This document shows positions 1 to 5,437 of a stretch of DNA of 5,437 bases, piece after piece; within the stretch, counting starts at the first letter, position 1; each line of letters begins with the position of its first letter. The stretch covers positions 1-5,437 of the forward strand of contig JAUWDN010000110.1 in NCBI GenBank assembly GCA_030608765.1, given 5' to 3'. The translations under genes were made by a program, and so were the position numbers. The notes under the pieces were generated by a model. The model saw only the letters and a program-made list of their open reading frames with translations. It ran no database searches and was not told where the DNA came from. This DNA is from Promethearchaeota archaeon (GTDB taxonomy: Archaea > Asgardarchaeota > Lokiarchaeia > Sigynarchaeales > SOKP01).

Positions 1-611
1 ATATCGCCACATATCAAACCTATAACTATATCAACTTTTACGATAATATTAACATTAATAGAACTTTCTTCCACAATTTTTGTAGATTGTTTATCGACAA
101 CAATATTAAAATTCCATGGGGTTGTGAATTACGAGTCGATACAATTACCTCTGAAGATGCAAATTTGTTAAAAAAGGCAGGTTGTCGGTTAGTTGCGACT
201 GGAATTGAATCTGCAAGTCTCGAAGTTCTTAAAAACAATTTGAAGTACCAAGATCCAAAACAAGTAGTGACTGGTATAAGACACTTGAAAGCGGTCAATA
301 TTCCTATTCAAGCGTACTTTGTATTAGGATTACCCGGTGAAACTGAAATTAGTTTTCATAAAACAGTTGAATTCATCAAAAATTTACCGTTTAATGAAGA
401 TGATAGGATTAATTATTTTGCAGCCACGCCATATCCCGGTTCTCGCTTATGGGACGAGAAAGATTATTTTAAAATCAAAATTGTAGAGAATGATTACACT
501 AAATACGATTGTCAACATATCATTTTCGAAACTAAAGATTTAGACTTGAAGAAACTCAGCAATCTACTTAACATCGCTAAAGAAACGGAAAAATTATTTG
601 GCCAACCTTAA
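1..611 (+). CDS. Radical SAM domain protein, 3' part (5' end outside window)
   Basis: The frame is open from base 3 to the TAA at 609-611, giving about 202 residues with no stop before the left edge. The gene is therefore cut by the window; the TTG at 87 is not a credible start because family-like sequence precedes it. What is visible is the C-terminal half of a radical SAM barrel (Elp3/MiaB/NifB type): INFYDNININR resembles the usual 'FxDDxFxxN' strand, followed by WGCELRVDTI, AGCRLVATGIES, YFVLGLPGE and ATPYPGSRLWDE. These are typical of radical SAM enzymes, including those with an N-terminal B12-binding domain. The CxxxCxxC cluster motif and any cobalamin domain would lie upstream and cannot be seen. 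The substrate cannot be assigned. The gene converges on the 99-residue ORF on the other strand with a 4-bp overlap, so any 3' transcription end must fall inside that neighbour. Confidence 0.9.
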   Translation, partial: IATYQTYNYINFYDNININRTFFHNFCRLFIDNNIKIPWGCELRVDTITSEDANLLKKAGCRLVATGIESASLEVLKNNLKYQDPKQVVTGIRHLKAVNIPIQAYFVLGLPGETEISFHKTVEFIKNLPFNEDDRINYFAATPYPGSRLWDEKDYFKIKIVENDYTKYDCQHIIFETKDLDLKKLSNLLNIAKETEKLFGQP

Positions 612-907
612 AGTATTGATCTGTGAGGCATACAATAAGGAAATGTCCTCGTAAAAAGATTAAACGCGACTGTTTCTTTTCCTTTTACGACTAAGGATTT
701 TACTTCTTCCAAATTTTCTTTCTGTCTTTTATAGAAATCTGGATCTAATCCGCTTTTTTCTAGGTCTTTAATTAAAGTGCTTAGATATTCTAATACTATA
801 TTCCCATTTCTATCGTTAAATTTTCTAAAATCTTCTTTACATATCGTTAAATCAACTATTCTATCTGGTTGTCTAGGATATCTTCCTTCAGATAATGCGT
901 TTGACAT
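608..907 (-). CDS. Hypothetical 99-residue protein
   Basis: I do not recognise this protein. It starts at the ATG at 907-905, and GAGGTG at 925-920 lies 12 nt upstream. This is a good match to the archaeal anti-Shine-Dalgarno, though spaced slightly long. The sequence is soluble and mixed-charge. It has a basic/polar N-terminus with GRYPRQPDR, a probable helical pair at about residues 36-76 (LEYLSTLIKDLEK, then KRQKENLEEVKSLV), and a C-terminal NLFTRTFPYCMPHRS segment with one Cys and one His. No signal peptide or membrane segment is present. Natural composition, the SD and the tight tail-to-tail fit with the radical SAM gene support a real gene. The opposite-strand ORF at 777-995 is less credible because it has no recognisable content. 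Function is unknown, and a link to the radical SAM enzyme is not implied by convergent orientation. Confidence 0.7.
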   Translation of the reverse strand: MSNALSEGRYPRQPDRIVDLTICKEDFRKFNDRNGNIVLEYLSTLIKDLEKSGLDPDFYKRQKENLEEVKSLVVKGKETVAFNLFTRTFPYCMPHRSIL

Positions 908-919
908 TTTAAACTTTCA

Positions 920-925
920 CACCTC
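920..925 (-). promoter_or_regulatory. Shine-Dalgarno site of the 99-residue ORF
   Basis: Read on the minus strand this is GAGGTG, complementary to the conserved archaeal 16S rRNA 3' end, and it lies 12 nt before the ATG. It supports the chosen start and the reality of the small gene. Confidence 0.6.
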
Positions 926-970
926 TACAGAAAAATATAATTCTGTATTCTCTAAAGAACATAACAATCT

Positions 971-983
971 TAATATAAATAAT
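971..983 (-). promoter_or_regulatory. Possible TATA box for the 99-residue ORF
   Basis: The minus strand reads ATTATTTATATTA, close to the archaeal TTTATATA box. Transcription starting about 25 nt downstream would give a leader of roughly 40 nt that contains the GAGGTG ribosome site. The whole intergenic region is AT-rich, so chance matches are common. Confidence 0.35.
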
Positions 984-1068
984 TATCTACAATAGGTTTT
1001 TTTCTAAATAGGGGAAGGATAATTTTAATAATGGAGAATTAACTCTAATTTAATGTAGTAAAGAATTA

Positions 1069-1078
1069 TTTTATAATA
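1069..1078 (+). promoter_or_regulatory. Possible TATA box for fae-hps
   Basis: TTTTATAATA lies about 50 nt before the Fae-Hps ATG. Start of transcription about 25 nt downstream would leave a leader of about 25 nt. No convincing Shine-Dalgarno precedes the ATG (TTAGGCGCTG is the only G-rich stretch). The mRNA could instead be leaderless, using the A-rich AAATAAAT near 1096-1103 as its box. The choice cannot be settled from sequence. Confidence 0.35.
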
Positions 1079-1125
1079 TCTAAAACATACAAAAAAATAA
1101 ATAAAAATTAGGCGCTGTATTTATT

Positions 1126-2409
1126 ATGGCTAAAAGTGACTACTTTATAGGGGAAGCCCTTTTGGGTGCTGAAGAAAACTTAGCACATATAGATTTAATA
1201 ATTGGTTCAAAAGATGGTCCCGTTGGTATATCTTTTGCAAATGCACTTAGTTCTCCTTCAATAGGACATGGGGGACTTCTAGCATGCATAAGACCAAATC
1301 TTCTTACAAAACCAATTAGCCTTGTAATACCTAAAGTAACAATTTCAAAAATGGAAGAAGCAAACAAGATTTTTGGACCCGCTCAAGCTGCCGTTGCTAA
1401 AGCAATAGCCGATGCAGTAGAAGAAAATATAATACCTATGAATAAACTGGATGAATGGTTACTTATTGTGAGCGTCTTCATTCACCCTGAAGCAAAGGAT
1501 TATAGGAGAATCTATCAATACAACTATAGTGCAACAAAATTAGCGATTAAAAGAGCTTTAAAGAATTACCCGCCAATTGAGAAAATTTTCTACGATAAAG
1601 ATCGAGCAAAACACCCTGTTGCTGGAATCAGAGTACCAAGGCTTTGGAGACCCCCATATATCCAAGTTGCTATGGATCACCCAAATATTGAACATCACTT
1701 GAAAGTTGTAAAACAATTACCAAAGAGTGACAGAATTATCTTAGAAATCGGAACACCTTTTCTCAAGAAGTACGGAATGGAAGCGATCAAAAAAATACGG
1801 GAGCTCGCCCCACAGAAATTCATCGTTGCAGATTTAAAAACTCTGGATGTAGGAAAATTAGAAGTAGATTTCGCATTTGACGCGACTGCAGATGCCGTTG
1901 TTGCAAGTGGTTTAGCGGCTCCCTCATCTATTGATAAATTCCTTTTAGAAGCAAATCGTTTAGGAATCTATGGTTTTGTTGACACTATGGAAGTAGATGA
2001 TCCTATCGCAAAACTAAGCAAGCTAAAGCAGGTCCCTGATGTTGTCATTTTACATCGAGCTATTGATGTGGAACAAGCTGCTGGTTCAGAATCCTCAAAT
2101 GCCGCTCAAAAAGCAAGATGGGCTGCAATTCCTAAGATTAAGGAATTATATAAAGACCAGAAATTAGCATCCGGACGAGATCGCGTTTTAGTTGCTGTCG
2201 CAGGAGGAATTGATCCAAATACTGCCAAATATGCATTAGATATGAAAGCAGATATATTAATAGTAGGAAGGTTCATTACATCGGCTAAGGATGTTGAAAA
2301 TTCCACGAGGAGATTACTCAATATTATTCCAGGTTATTCTGATATTGACTTGAAGAGAATTCATACAGAAGATGACGATAATTCTGTAAAAAAGGCTAAA
2401 TGGGATTAA
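1126..2409 (+). CDS. fae-hps: Bifunctional formaldehyde-activating enzyme / 3-hexulose-6-phosphate synthase
   Basis: A 427-residue fusion of two enzymes. Residues 1-160 or so are Fae, which condenses formaldehyde with tetrahydromethanopterin. Visible family blocks are GEALLGAEENLAHIDLIIG, with His21 matching the catalytic His of Methylorubrum Fae, plus the RPNL and PKVTI blocks and FGPAQAAVAKAIADAV at 83-98. Residues 176-400 or so are Hps, an OMP-decarboxylase-superfamily barrel that interconverts ribulose 5-phosphate plus formaldehyde with hexulose 6-phosphate. Here one sees AMDHP (Asp184), LEIGTP (Glu207), the superfamily DxKxxD motif as Asp236-Lys238-Asp241, LHRAID (His310), and phosphate-loop segments VAGGI (358-362) and VGRFIT (380-385). 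All expected key residues are present, so both halves should be active. In archaea the fusion usually runs toward ribulose 5-phosphate, with Fae trapping the released formaldehyde. The partner isomerase (Phi) is not in the window. The start fits the family N-terminus. A charged tail follows residue about 402. The enzyme is cytoplasmic. Confidence 0.97.
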   Translation: MAKSDYFIGEALLGAEENLAHIDLIIGSKDGPVGISFANALSSPSIGHGGLLACIRPNLLTKPISLVIPKVTISKMEEANKIFGPAQAAVAKAIADAVEENIIPMNKLDEWLLIVSVFIHPEAKDYRRIYQYNYSATKLAIKRALKNYPPIEKIFYDKDRAKHPVAGIRVPRLWRPPYIQVAMDHPNIEHHLKVVKQLPKSDRIILEIGTPFLKKYGMEAIKKIRELAPQKFIVADLKTLDVGKLEVDFAFDATADAVVASGLAAPSSIDKFLLEANRLGIYGFVDTMEVDDPIAKLSKLKQVPDVVILHRAIDVEQAAGSESSNAAQKARWAAIPKIKELYKDQKLASGRDRVLVAVAGGIDPNTAKYALDMKADILIVGRFITSAKDVENSTRRLLNIIPGYSDIDLKRIHTEDDDNSVKKAKWD

Positions 2410-2421
2410 ATTAAACAAACC

Positions 2422-2446
2422 TATTTTTTACTTTACCTTTTTTCTC
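2422..2446 (+). terminator. T-rich terminator after fae-hps
   Basis: Two T-tracts, TATTTTTTA and TACCTTTTTT, start 13 nt after the fae-hps stop codon. Archaeal RNA polymerase terminates at T-rich non-template stretches without needing a hairpin, so this is the likely primary 3' end. Confidence 0.6.
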
Positions 2447-2468
2447 CTAAATAATTTAAAATTTATGG

Positions 2469-2507
2469 AAGGTTAGATCATCTAAATTGATTAATTCTAC
2501 CTTTTTT
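2469..2507 (+). terminator. Hairpin plus T6, possible backup terminator after fae-hps
   Basis: AAGGTTAGA (2469-2477) pairs with TCTACCTT (2496-2503) as an 8-bp stem with T2474 bulged and an 18-nt loop, running directly into T-tract 2502-2507. It reads as a terminator only on the plus strand. Intrinsic hairpin terminators are not general in archaea, so the T-tract may be the functional part. Confidence 0.4.
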
Positions 2508-2585
2508 GGATTAGCAAAAAAATAAGTAAAGAATGTTTTTCAATAATTTAATCACAAAAATGCAATAAAGTACTCGTTTTTTCTG

Positions 2586-2617
2586 AAAAAGGTAAAAAAA
2601 GAAAGATAAAAAATAAA
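2586..2617 (-). terminator. T-rich terminator after the 751-residue gene
   Basis: On the minus strand, about 45 nt after the stop codon, the sequence runs through several T-tracts ending with TTTTTTTACCTTTTTC. It contains the same TACCTTTTT word found twice on the plus strand after fae-hps. Confidence 0.5.
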
Positions 2618-2661
2618 TCTTATATTGAATTATCCGGTTTGAGATTCTAGTTAATTCCCTC

Positions 2662-4917
2662 TTATTTAATTGGGCGACTGTTAGCTTGGAAGATTGGACC
2701 GATAAACTGACTATACAAAATACTGAAGGCAGTTTGATTTGACACTACACTTATCATTTCGCCTTCTTTCTCTGTTGCAGGACCGATGATGACTTCTTCT
2801 GCGTCTCGCGTGAGTGCGAAGAAATCGCCAGCGCCACTAAGTTGTCTGAACTGGATGTTTCCCAACCCCATCATTTTACGTATTATATCACCATAGGTGT
2901 TCATATCGAAACGAGATGTAAGCATAAAGCGCACAGATTTCTTCTGAAAAGCGTATTCGCTTATAACTTGTAAAATCTCAGGTAATACATAGGGCATTAC
3001 AATAATGATGGAAGATTTAACCCTATAAATAGCGTCTTTTATAGCAGCTATTAAAGCGTCTCGACCTACTACTTGCCAAGTAGTAATATCTTCTATTTCT
3101 GGGATAGAACTTGAAGCGATGTGTATATCGCTAAGTTTATTTTCATTTTTTTCAGCAAGCTCGGTACCATCGTCAATAGAATTCATAAATTGAAGAGTGA
3201 AATCTGCTATTGCATCTTTGATATTCTGAATAGTATCTCGAGTGGTAGTAGAGAGACTATTTTGTAAGGTTTTCGCATTTTCTTCATATTTGGATTTGTG
3301 GTCTATTAACATTTCACTTAAATTCCTATCCAAATCTGCTGATTCATCACCCCATAGGTTAATCTCAGCTGTTATTTTATCCGAAGTGTCTCGTTTTCCC
3401 CCTGTAAATTTGTCATCGAGATCCCTAATCCAATCCTCTTTAATTCTCTTAACATCAATGTCATACTCACCATAATGCCTTAATGATTCCTCTTTATGTC
3501 TATTAATCGCTTCATCGTATTGTCTGTGATGAGTTTTAAGCGAGTTTTCTAAAGAATCTTTCAATTTAATCGTTGTATCAGAGCAATCTTTTACGCCATT
3601 TTGTAGAGTAGTGTCAATTTCGCCAGACATATCTGCCGCTAGCGTTTCTAATTGAACGTTAATTGTTTCTTGAGCTTTGTGATCAAGGTCTGTAGTTTCA
3701 TTAACAACATTATCATTCTCTTTTGTCATAATTTCAGTAACATCTGATTTTAAACTATCTGTTGTTTCCCTTGTATTTTTAATATAATCCTCACTCGTGG
3801 TCGTAAAGTCATCCTTCATCGGTTCAGTGTATTTTAAGATACTTTGAATAGTTGTTTCATGCCTTGCTTTGTATTTTTTCTTTTTGCCCATCCAGAAAAA
3901 GCCTTTTTTCCCCATATCTTGAGTAAAATCTGTAAATCTATTTGCGTGTTCTAAAAGGTTATCAATTAGTGTTAATGTCATGCTTTTAAAATCGTTGGTT
4001 TGATCTGTCAATACTCTATGTCTTTCGTCAACTGTAGCCTTTAAATCCGTTTGAAGCGTGTCCGTTGTATTTTTTAGGTGATTTAAGTGTTCTTTTAATA
4101 GATTTGCTATTCTATCTTTCAAATCGACAACTATTTTATCCATGCGTTCAAGATATTTTTCGAGAATTTGTTCCATTCTTGGTTTGAGATCATTAGCGAT
4201 AGTTTGATGCCTATCAACATGATCATCCAAATCGCTTTTTAATTCCCTTTCTAGTTCCTCTACTCTTTTTGTAAAATCTGTTAATAAATTTGATATTAAA
4301 CCAGTTAAACCGTCTTTAGTTTTATTCACCATAGATTCGTTTTCTTTTACTCTAGTATCGCTAATATTTTTGATATTAGAATTTAGGGTATTCATAATGG
4401 AATGTATATTTTCTTCCAAAGTCTTTGAAGTGTCTGTGAATCGATTTCTTGAGCTATTAATTCTGTCTCTTTTATTATTGTTTTTAGTATCCGAATCATC
4501 AAAAAAAGTCTTAAGTTGATCATCAACAGCAGTTACTACCTCATTTATACTTTTCTCTTGAATAGCTTCTAATTTTTCAAATCGATTTGATTGATCCCCT
4601 AAGATCGAGTCCTTAATTTTACCAATTTCGTCTCTAAAGATTTTAGATTCTCCAATATACAATTCAAAGAATGGTTCTAAAGGAATATATCTATCTACAA
4701 TCCCAGTTACTTTTTTAAGAAAGCCTTTCTCGACTAACCAATCAGTAATTTCAAGAACTAATTCATATGTCAACTCTGGATGTTCTTCTGCTAAGGAGAG
4801 ATAGACCTCAGACGATGTTGCTCTTGGCACTCTAAGGTAAACGATGTAAACGTTGATTTGCTCTTCGGTGAAACCATATCTCGTGAAAATTTCCTTCGTA
4901 AATTCTTTTAAGCTCAT
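2662..4917 (-). CDS. TrmB-like winged-helix protein with giant coiled-coil and PLD-like C-terminal domain
   Basis: A 751-residue protein in three parts. Residues 1-84 form a winged helix of the TrmB/MarR kind: FTEEQINVYIVYLRVPRATSSEV, a helix around 50-64, then LVEKGFLKKV and the wing DRYIPLEPF. Residues about 85-605 are almost entirely charged, Thr/Asp/Lys-rich helix with heptad-like leucine spacing and only two prolines (246 and 366); this suggests a long coiled-coil rod. At its midpoint (335-353) sits a Lys/aromatic patch, GFFWMGKKKKYK. Residues about 610-751 form a compact alpha/beta domain (DALIAAIKDAIYRVKSSIIIV, KSVRFMLTSRFD, DAEEVIIGP, then AFSILYSQFIGPIF). It resembles the PLD-like effector domain of TrmB regulators; the HxK of the catalytic motif is replaced (Asp698-Phe-Phe700) and only Asp705 fits. 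TrmB regulators are usually about 250-350 residues, so the rod is the oddity. GGAG at 4929-4926, 8 nt before the ATG, fixes the start. Likely a DNA-binding regulator or architectural protein; ligand and targets unknown. A purely structural role is the alternative. Confidence 0.85.
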   Translation of the reverse strand: MSLKEFTKEIFTRYGFTEEQINVYIVYLRVPRATSSEVYLSLAEEHPELTYELVLEITDWLVEKGFLKKVTGIVDRYIPLEPFFELYIGESKIFRDEIGKIKDSILGDQSNRFEKLEAIQEKSINEVVTAVDDQLKTFFDDSDTKNNNKRDRINSSRNRFTDTSKTLEENIHSIMNTLNSNIKNISDTRVKENESMVNKTKDGLTGLISNLLTDFTKRVEELERELKSDLDDHVDRHQTIANDLKPRMEQILEKYLERMDKIVVDLKDRIANLLKEHLNHLKNTTDTLQTDLKATVDERHRVLTDQTNDFKSMTLTLIDNLLEHANRFTDFTQDMGKKGFFWMGKKKKYKARHETTIQSILKYTEPMKDDFTTTSEDYIKNTRETTDSLKSDVTEIMTKENDNVVNETTDLDHKAQETINVQLETLAADMSGEIDTTLQNGVKDCSDTTIKLKDSLENSLKTHHRQYDEAINRHKEESLRHYGEYDIDVKRIKEDWIRDLDDKFTGGKRDTSDKITAEINLWGDESADLDRNLSEMLIDHKSKYEENAKTLQNSLSTTTRDTIQNIKDAIADFTLQFMNSIDDGTELAEKNENKLSDIHIASSSIPEIEDITTWQVVGRDALIAAIKDAIYRVKSSIIIVMPYVLPEILQVISEYAFQKKSVRFMLTSRFDMNTYGDIIRKMMGLGNIQFRQLSGAGDFFALTRDAEEVIIGPATEKEGEMISVVSNQTAFSILYSQFIGPIFQANSRPIK

Positions 4918-4925
4918 TTGCTTTT

Positions 4926-4929
4926 CTCC
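4926..4929 (-). promoter_or_regulatory. Shine-Dalgarno site of the 751-residue gene
   Basis: GGAG on the minus strand, 8 nt before the ATG at 4917-4915. Good spacing, so it decides this start. Confidence 0.65.
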
Positions 4930-5039
4930 ATTCTAAAATTAAAATTTGTTATAATTCATATTATCTTATTAATAAATCTAATCTGAATTTCTTTTTAATA
5001 TTTTTATAATATTTTAAAGTCTATAATAATATTTCCAAA

Positions 5040-5120
5040 ATGATTATATTAAAACTTAAGGATAAAGAAGCTTCATTTTTCTGGGACTTTCATCCTGCAT
5101 TTAAAAATGCTTTAAAATAG
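5040..5120 (+). CDS. Possible 26-codon micro-ORF
   Basis: ATG at 5040 runs to TAG at 5118-5120. The predicted peptide begins MIILKLKDKE and ends FHPAFKNALK, with Phe-Phe-Trp-Asp-Phe between. Its composition looks more protein-like than translated intergenic DNA usually does, and the segment is less AT-rich than its flanks. No Shine-Dalgarno is present. TTTTTATAAT at 5001-5010 could drive a near-leaderless transcript. It overlaps the inverted repeat at 5055-5130, so it may instead be part of a structured RNA, a relic of a decayed gene, or chance. Confidence 0.2.
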   Translation: MIILKLKDKEASFFWDFHPAFKNALK

Positions 5121-5130
5121 TATCCTTGAG
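5055..5130. repeat. 10-bp inverted repeat with nested palindromes
   Basis: CTTAAGGATA (5055-5064) pairs with TATCCTTGAG (5121-5130) over 10 positions with one G-T wobble. Inside lie the perfect palindrome GAAGCTTC (5067-5074) and the 6-bp hairpin GCATTT-AA-AAATGC (5097-5110). It could be an operator cluster or a folded RNA. No poly-T tail follows, so it does not look like a terminator. Confidence 0.4.
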
Positions 5131-5265
5131 AATAAAAAGCTAAATAGTTTTTTCATTATCTCTCAATTACACGGTTTTTTAAATCTATACACAAATGTTA
5201 AATGTCGCTTCTAAATTCACGAAATTTCTATATCTTTTCAATGGGAGAATGTTATTCCTCAATCC

Positions 5266-5274
5266 TTTTTATAT
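5266..5274 (+). promoter_or_regulatory. TATA box for the secreted-protein gene
   Basis: TTTTTATAT is a close match to the archaeal box. A start about 25 nt downstream, near 5296, leaves a leader of roughly 22 nt that includes the weak AGAG at 5305-5308 before the ATG at 5319. Confidence 0.5.
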
Positions 5275-5318
5275 GTCTTTATTTTGTATTAATTAAAACA
5301 ATTTAGAGAAAAAAAAAA

Positions 5319-5437
5319 ATGAAAAAATTAAGTAAAATTCTCTTAGGCACAATTTTTCTAATGATCTTATTTTCGACGATTACTTCATTCAATGTCGTAG
5401 CCGTTGGAGCTCCAGACGATACTGTTGAAGTTCCTAC
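5319..5437 (+). CDS. N-terminus of an exported protein (3' end outside window)
   Basis: ATG at 5319 opens a frame that stays open to the right edge: 39 full codons and part of a fortieth. The N-terminus is a textbook Sec signal peptide. It has a basic n-region MKKLSK, a hydrophobic core from Ile7 to about Phe24 (ILLGTIFLMILFSTITSF), then a polar stretch NVVAVGAPDDT. Cleavage after Ala28 (VVA) fits best, because Pro32 disfavours cutting after Ala31; retention as a membrane anchor is also possible. No lipobox Cys is seen. The mature part is only PDDTVEVPT, too little to name a family; substrate-binding proteins, S-layer or surface proteins are all possible. Ribosome binding is weak: AGAG followed by an 11-A run that ends in the start codon. 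The gene is transcribed divergently from the TrmB-like gene, making it a candidate target of that regulator. Confidence 0.75.
   Translation, partial: MKKLSKILLGTIFLMILFSTITSFNVVAVGAPDDTVEVP

Larger units (their letters stand above)
4918..5318. other. Divergent intergenic region, 401 bp
   Basis: This very AT-rich region lies between the minus-strand coiled-coil gene and the plus-strand secreted-protein gene. It should hold both promoters. The left part (about 4935-5040) is dense in TATA-like words on both strands, so no single box can be chosen for the minus-strand gene. The middle (5040-5130) is less AT-rich and contains a possible micro-ORF and nested inverted repeats. The right part has a good TATA box at 5266-5274. 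I see no tRNA, rRNA, C/D-box RNA motifs or mobile-element ends. Confidence 0.7.

Noticed and set aside
38..298. Minus-strand ORF of 86 residues
   Set aside because: Lies antisense to well-matched radical SAM sequence and its translation shows no family features.
87..611. A separate 174-residue gene starting at TTG 87
   Set aside because: The frame continues upstream to base 3 with radical SAM-like sequence (FYDNININR), so the true start is left of the window.
777..995. Plus-strand ORF of 72 residues
   Set aside because: Antisense to the better supported 99-residue gene and runs into AT-rich promoter DNA, with no ribosome site or recognisable motif.
996..1004. T-tract as a plus-strand terminator
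   Set aside because: No credible plus-strand gene ends just before it; it lies in a divergent promoter region.
1032..1043. Three-codon upstream ORF (ATG GAG AAT TAA) before fae-hps
   Set aside because: Too short to judge, and probably upstream of the transcription start if the TATA box at 1069 is used.
1140..1367. Minus-strand ORF inside fae-hps
   Set aside because: Shadow of the strongly conserved Fae domain.
2106..2321. Minus-strand ORF inside fae-hps
   Set aside because: Shadow of the Hps domain.
3242..3475. Plus-strand ORF inside the coiled-coil gene
   Set aside because: Opposite strand of repetitive helical coding sequence; low-complexity Ser/Leu translation without motifs.
1..5437. 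CRISPR array, tRNA, rRNA, insertion sequence or defence system
   Set aside because: I saw no regularly spaced repeats, cloverleaf-like segments, transposase motifs, terminal repeats or defence-protein domains on either strand.

Overview
This AT-rich window (about one third G+C by eye) looks archaeal. It carries a fused formaldehyde-activating enzyme/hexulose-phosphate synthase (Fae-Hps), a TrmB-type winged-helix protein, TATA-like promoter boxes and T-rich 3' ends of the archaeal kind, with a mix of Shine-Dalgarno and SD-less starts. An Asgard archaeon is my best guess, from the base composition together with the very long TrmB/coiled-coil protein. That is inference, because no lineage marker such as rRNA or a ribosomal protein is present.

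Layout from left to right. (1) Bases 1-611, plus strand: the 3' part of a radical SAM enzyme whose reading frame is open to the left edge, so its iron-sulfur motif lies outside the window. (2) Bases 608-907, minus strand: an unrecognised 99-residue protein, tail to tail with the radical SAM gene. The two stop codons share one palindromic TTAA. (3) Bases 908-1125: a divergent promoter region. (4) Bases 1126-2409, plus strand: the Fae-Hps fusion, linking formaldehyde capture on tetrahydromethanopterin with synthesis or cleavage of hexulose 6-phosphate. (5) Bases 2410-2661: a convergent intergenic region in which the same TACCTTTTT motif occurs three times, each in the orientation expected for termination of the gene upstream of it. 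(6) Bases 2662-4917, minus strand: a 751-residue protein with an N-terminal TrmB-like winged helix, about 500 residues of helical coiled-coil-like sequence and a C-terminal phospholipase-D-like domain that lacks the catalytic motif. (7) Bases 4918-5318: a long divergent intergenic region with a possible 26-codon micro-ORF, a 10-bp inverted repeat and a good TATA box. (8) Bases 5319-5437, plus strand: the start of an exported or membrane-anchored protein with a signal peptide, cut by the right edge.

Gene order suggests separate transcription units rather than one operon, since neighbours are all convergent or divergent. Fae-Hps is the only gene with a clear metabolic role: pentose phosphate supply and formaldehyde handling. 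The 751-residue protein is the most unusual item. It resembles a one-component regulator whose DNA-binding and sensor ends have been separated by a very long rod, with a lysine/aromatic patch almost exactly at the rod's midpoint. It is transcribed divergently from the secreted-protein gene, which makes that gene a candidate target.
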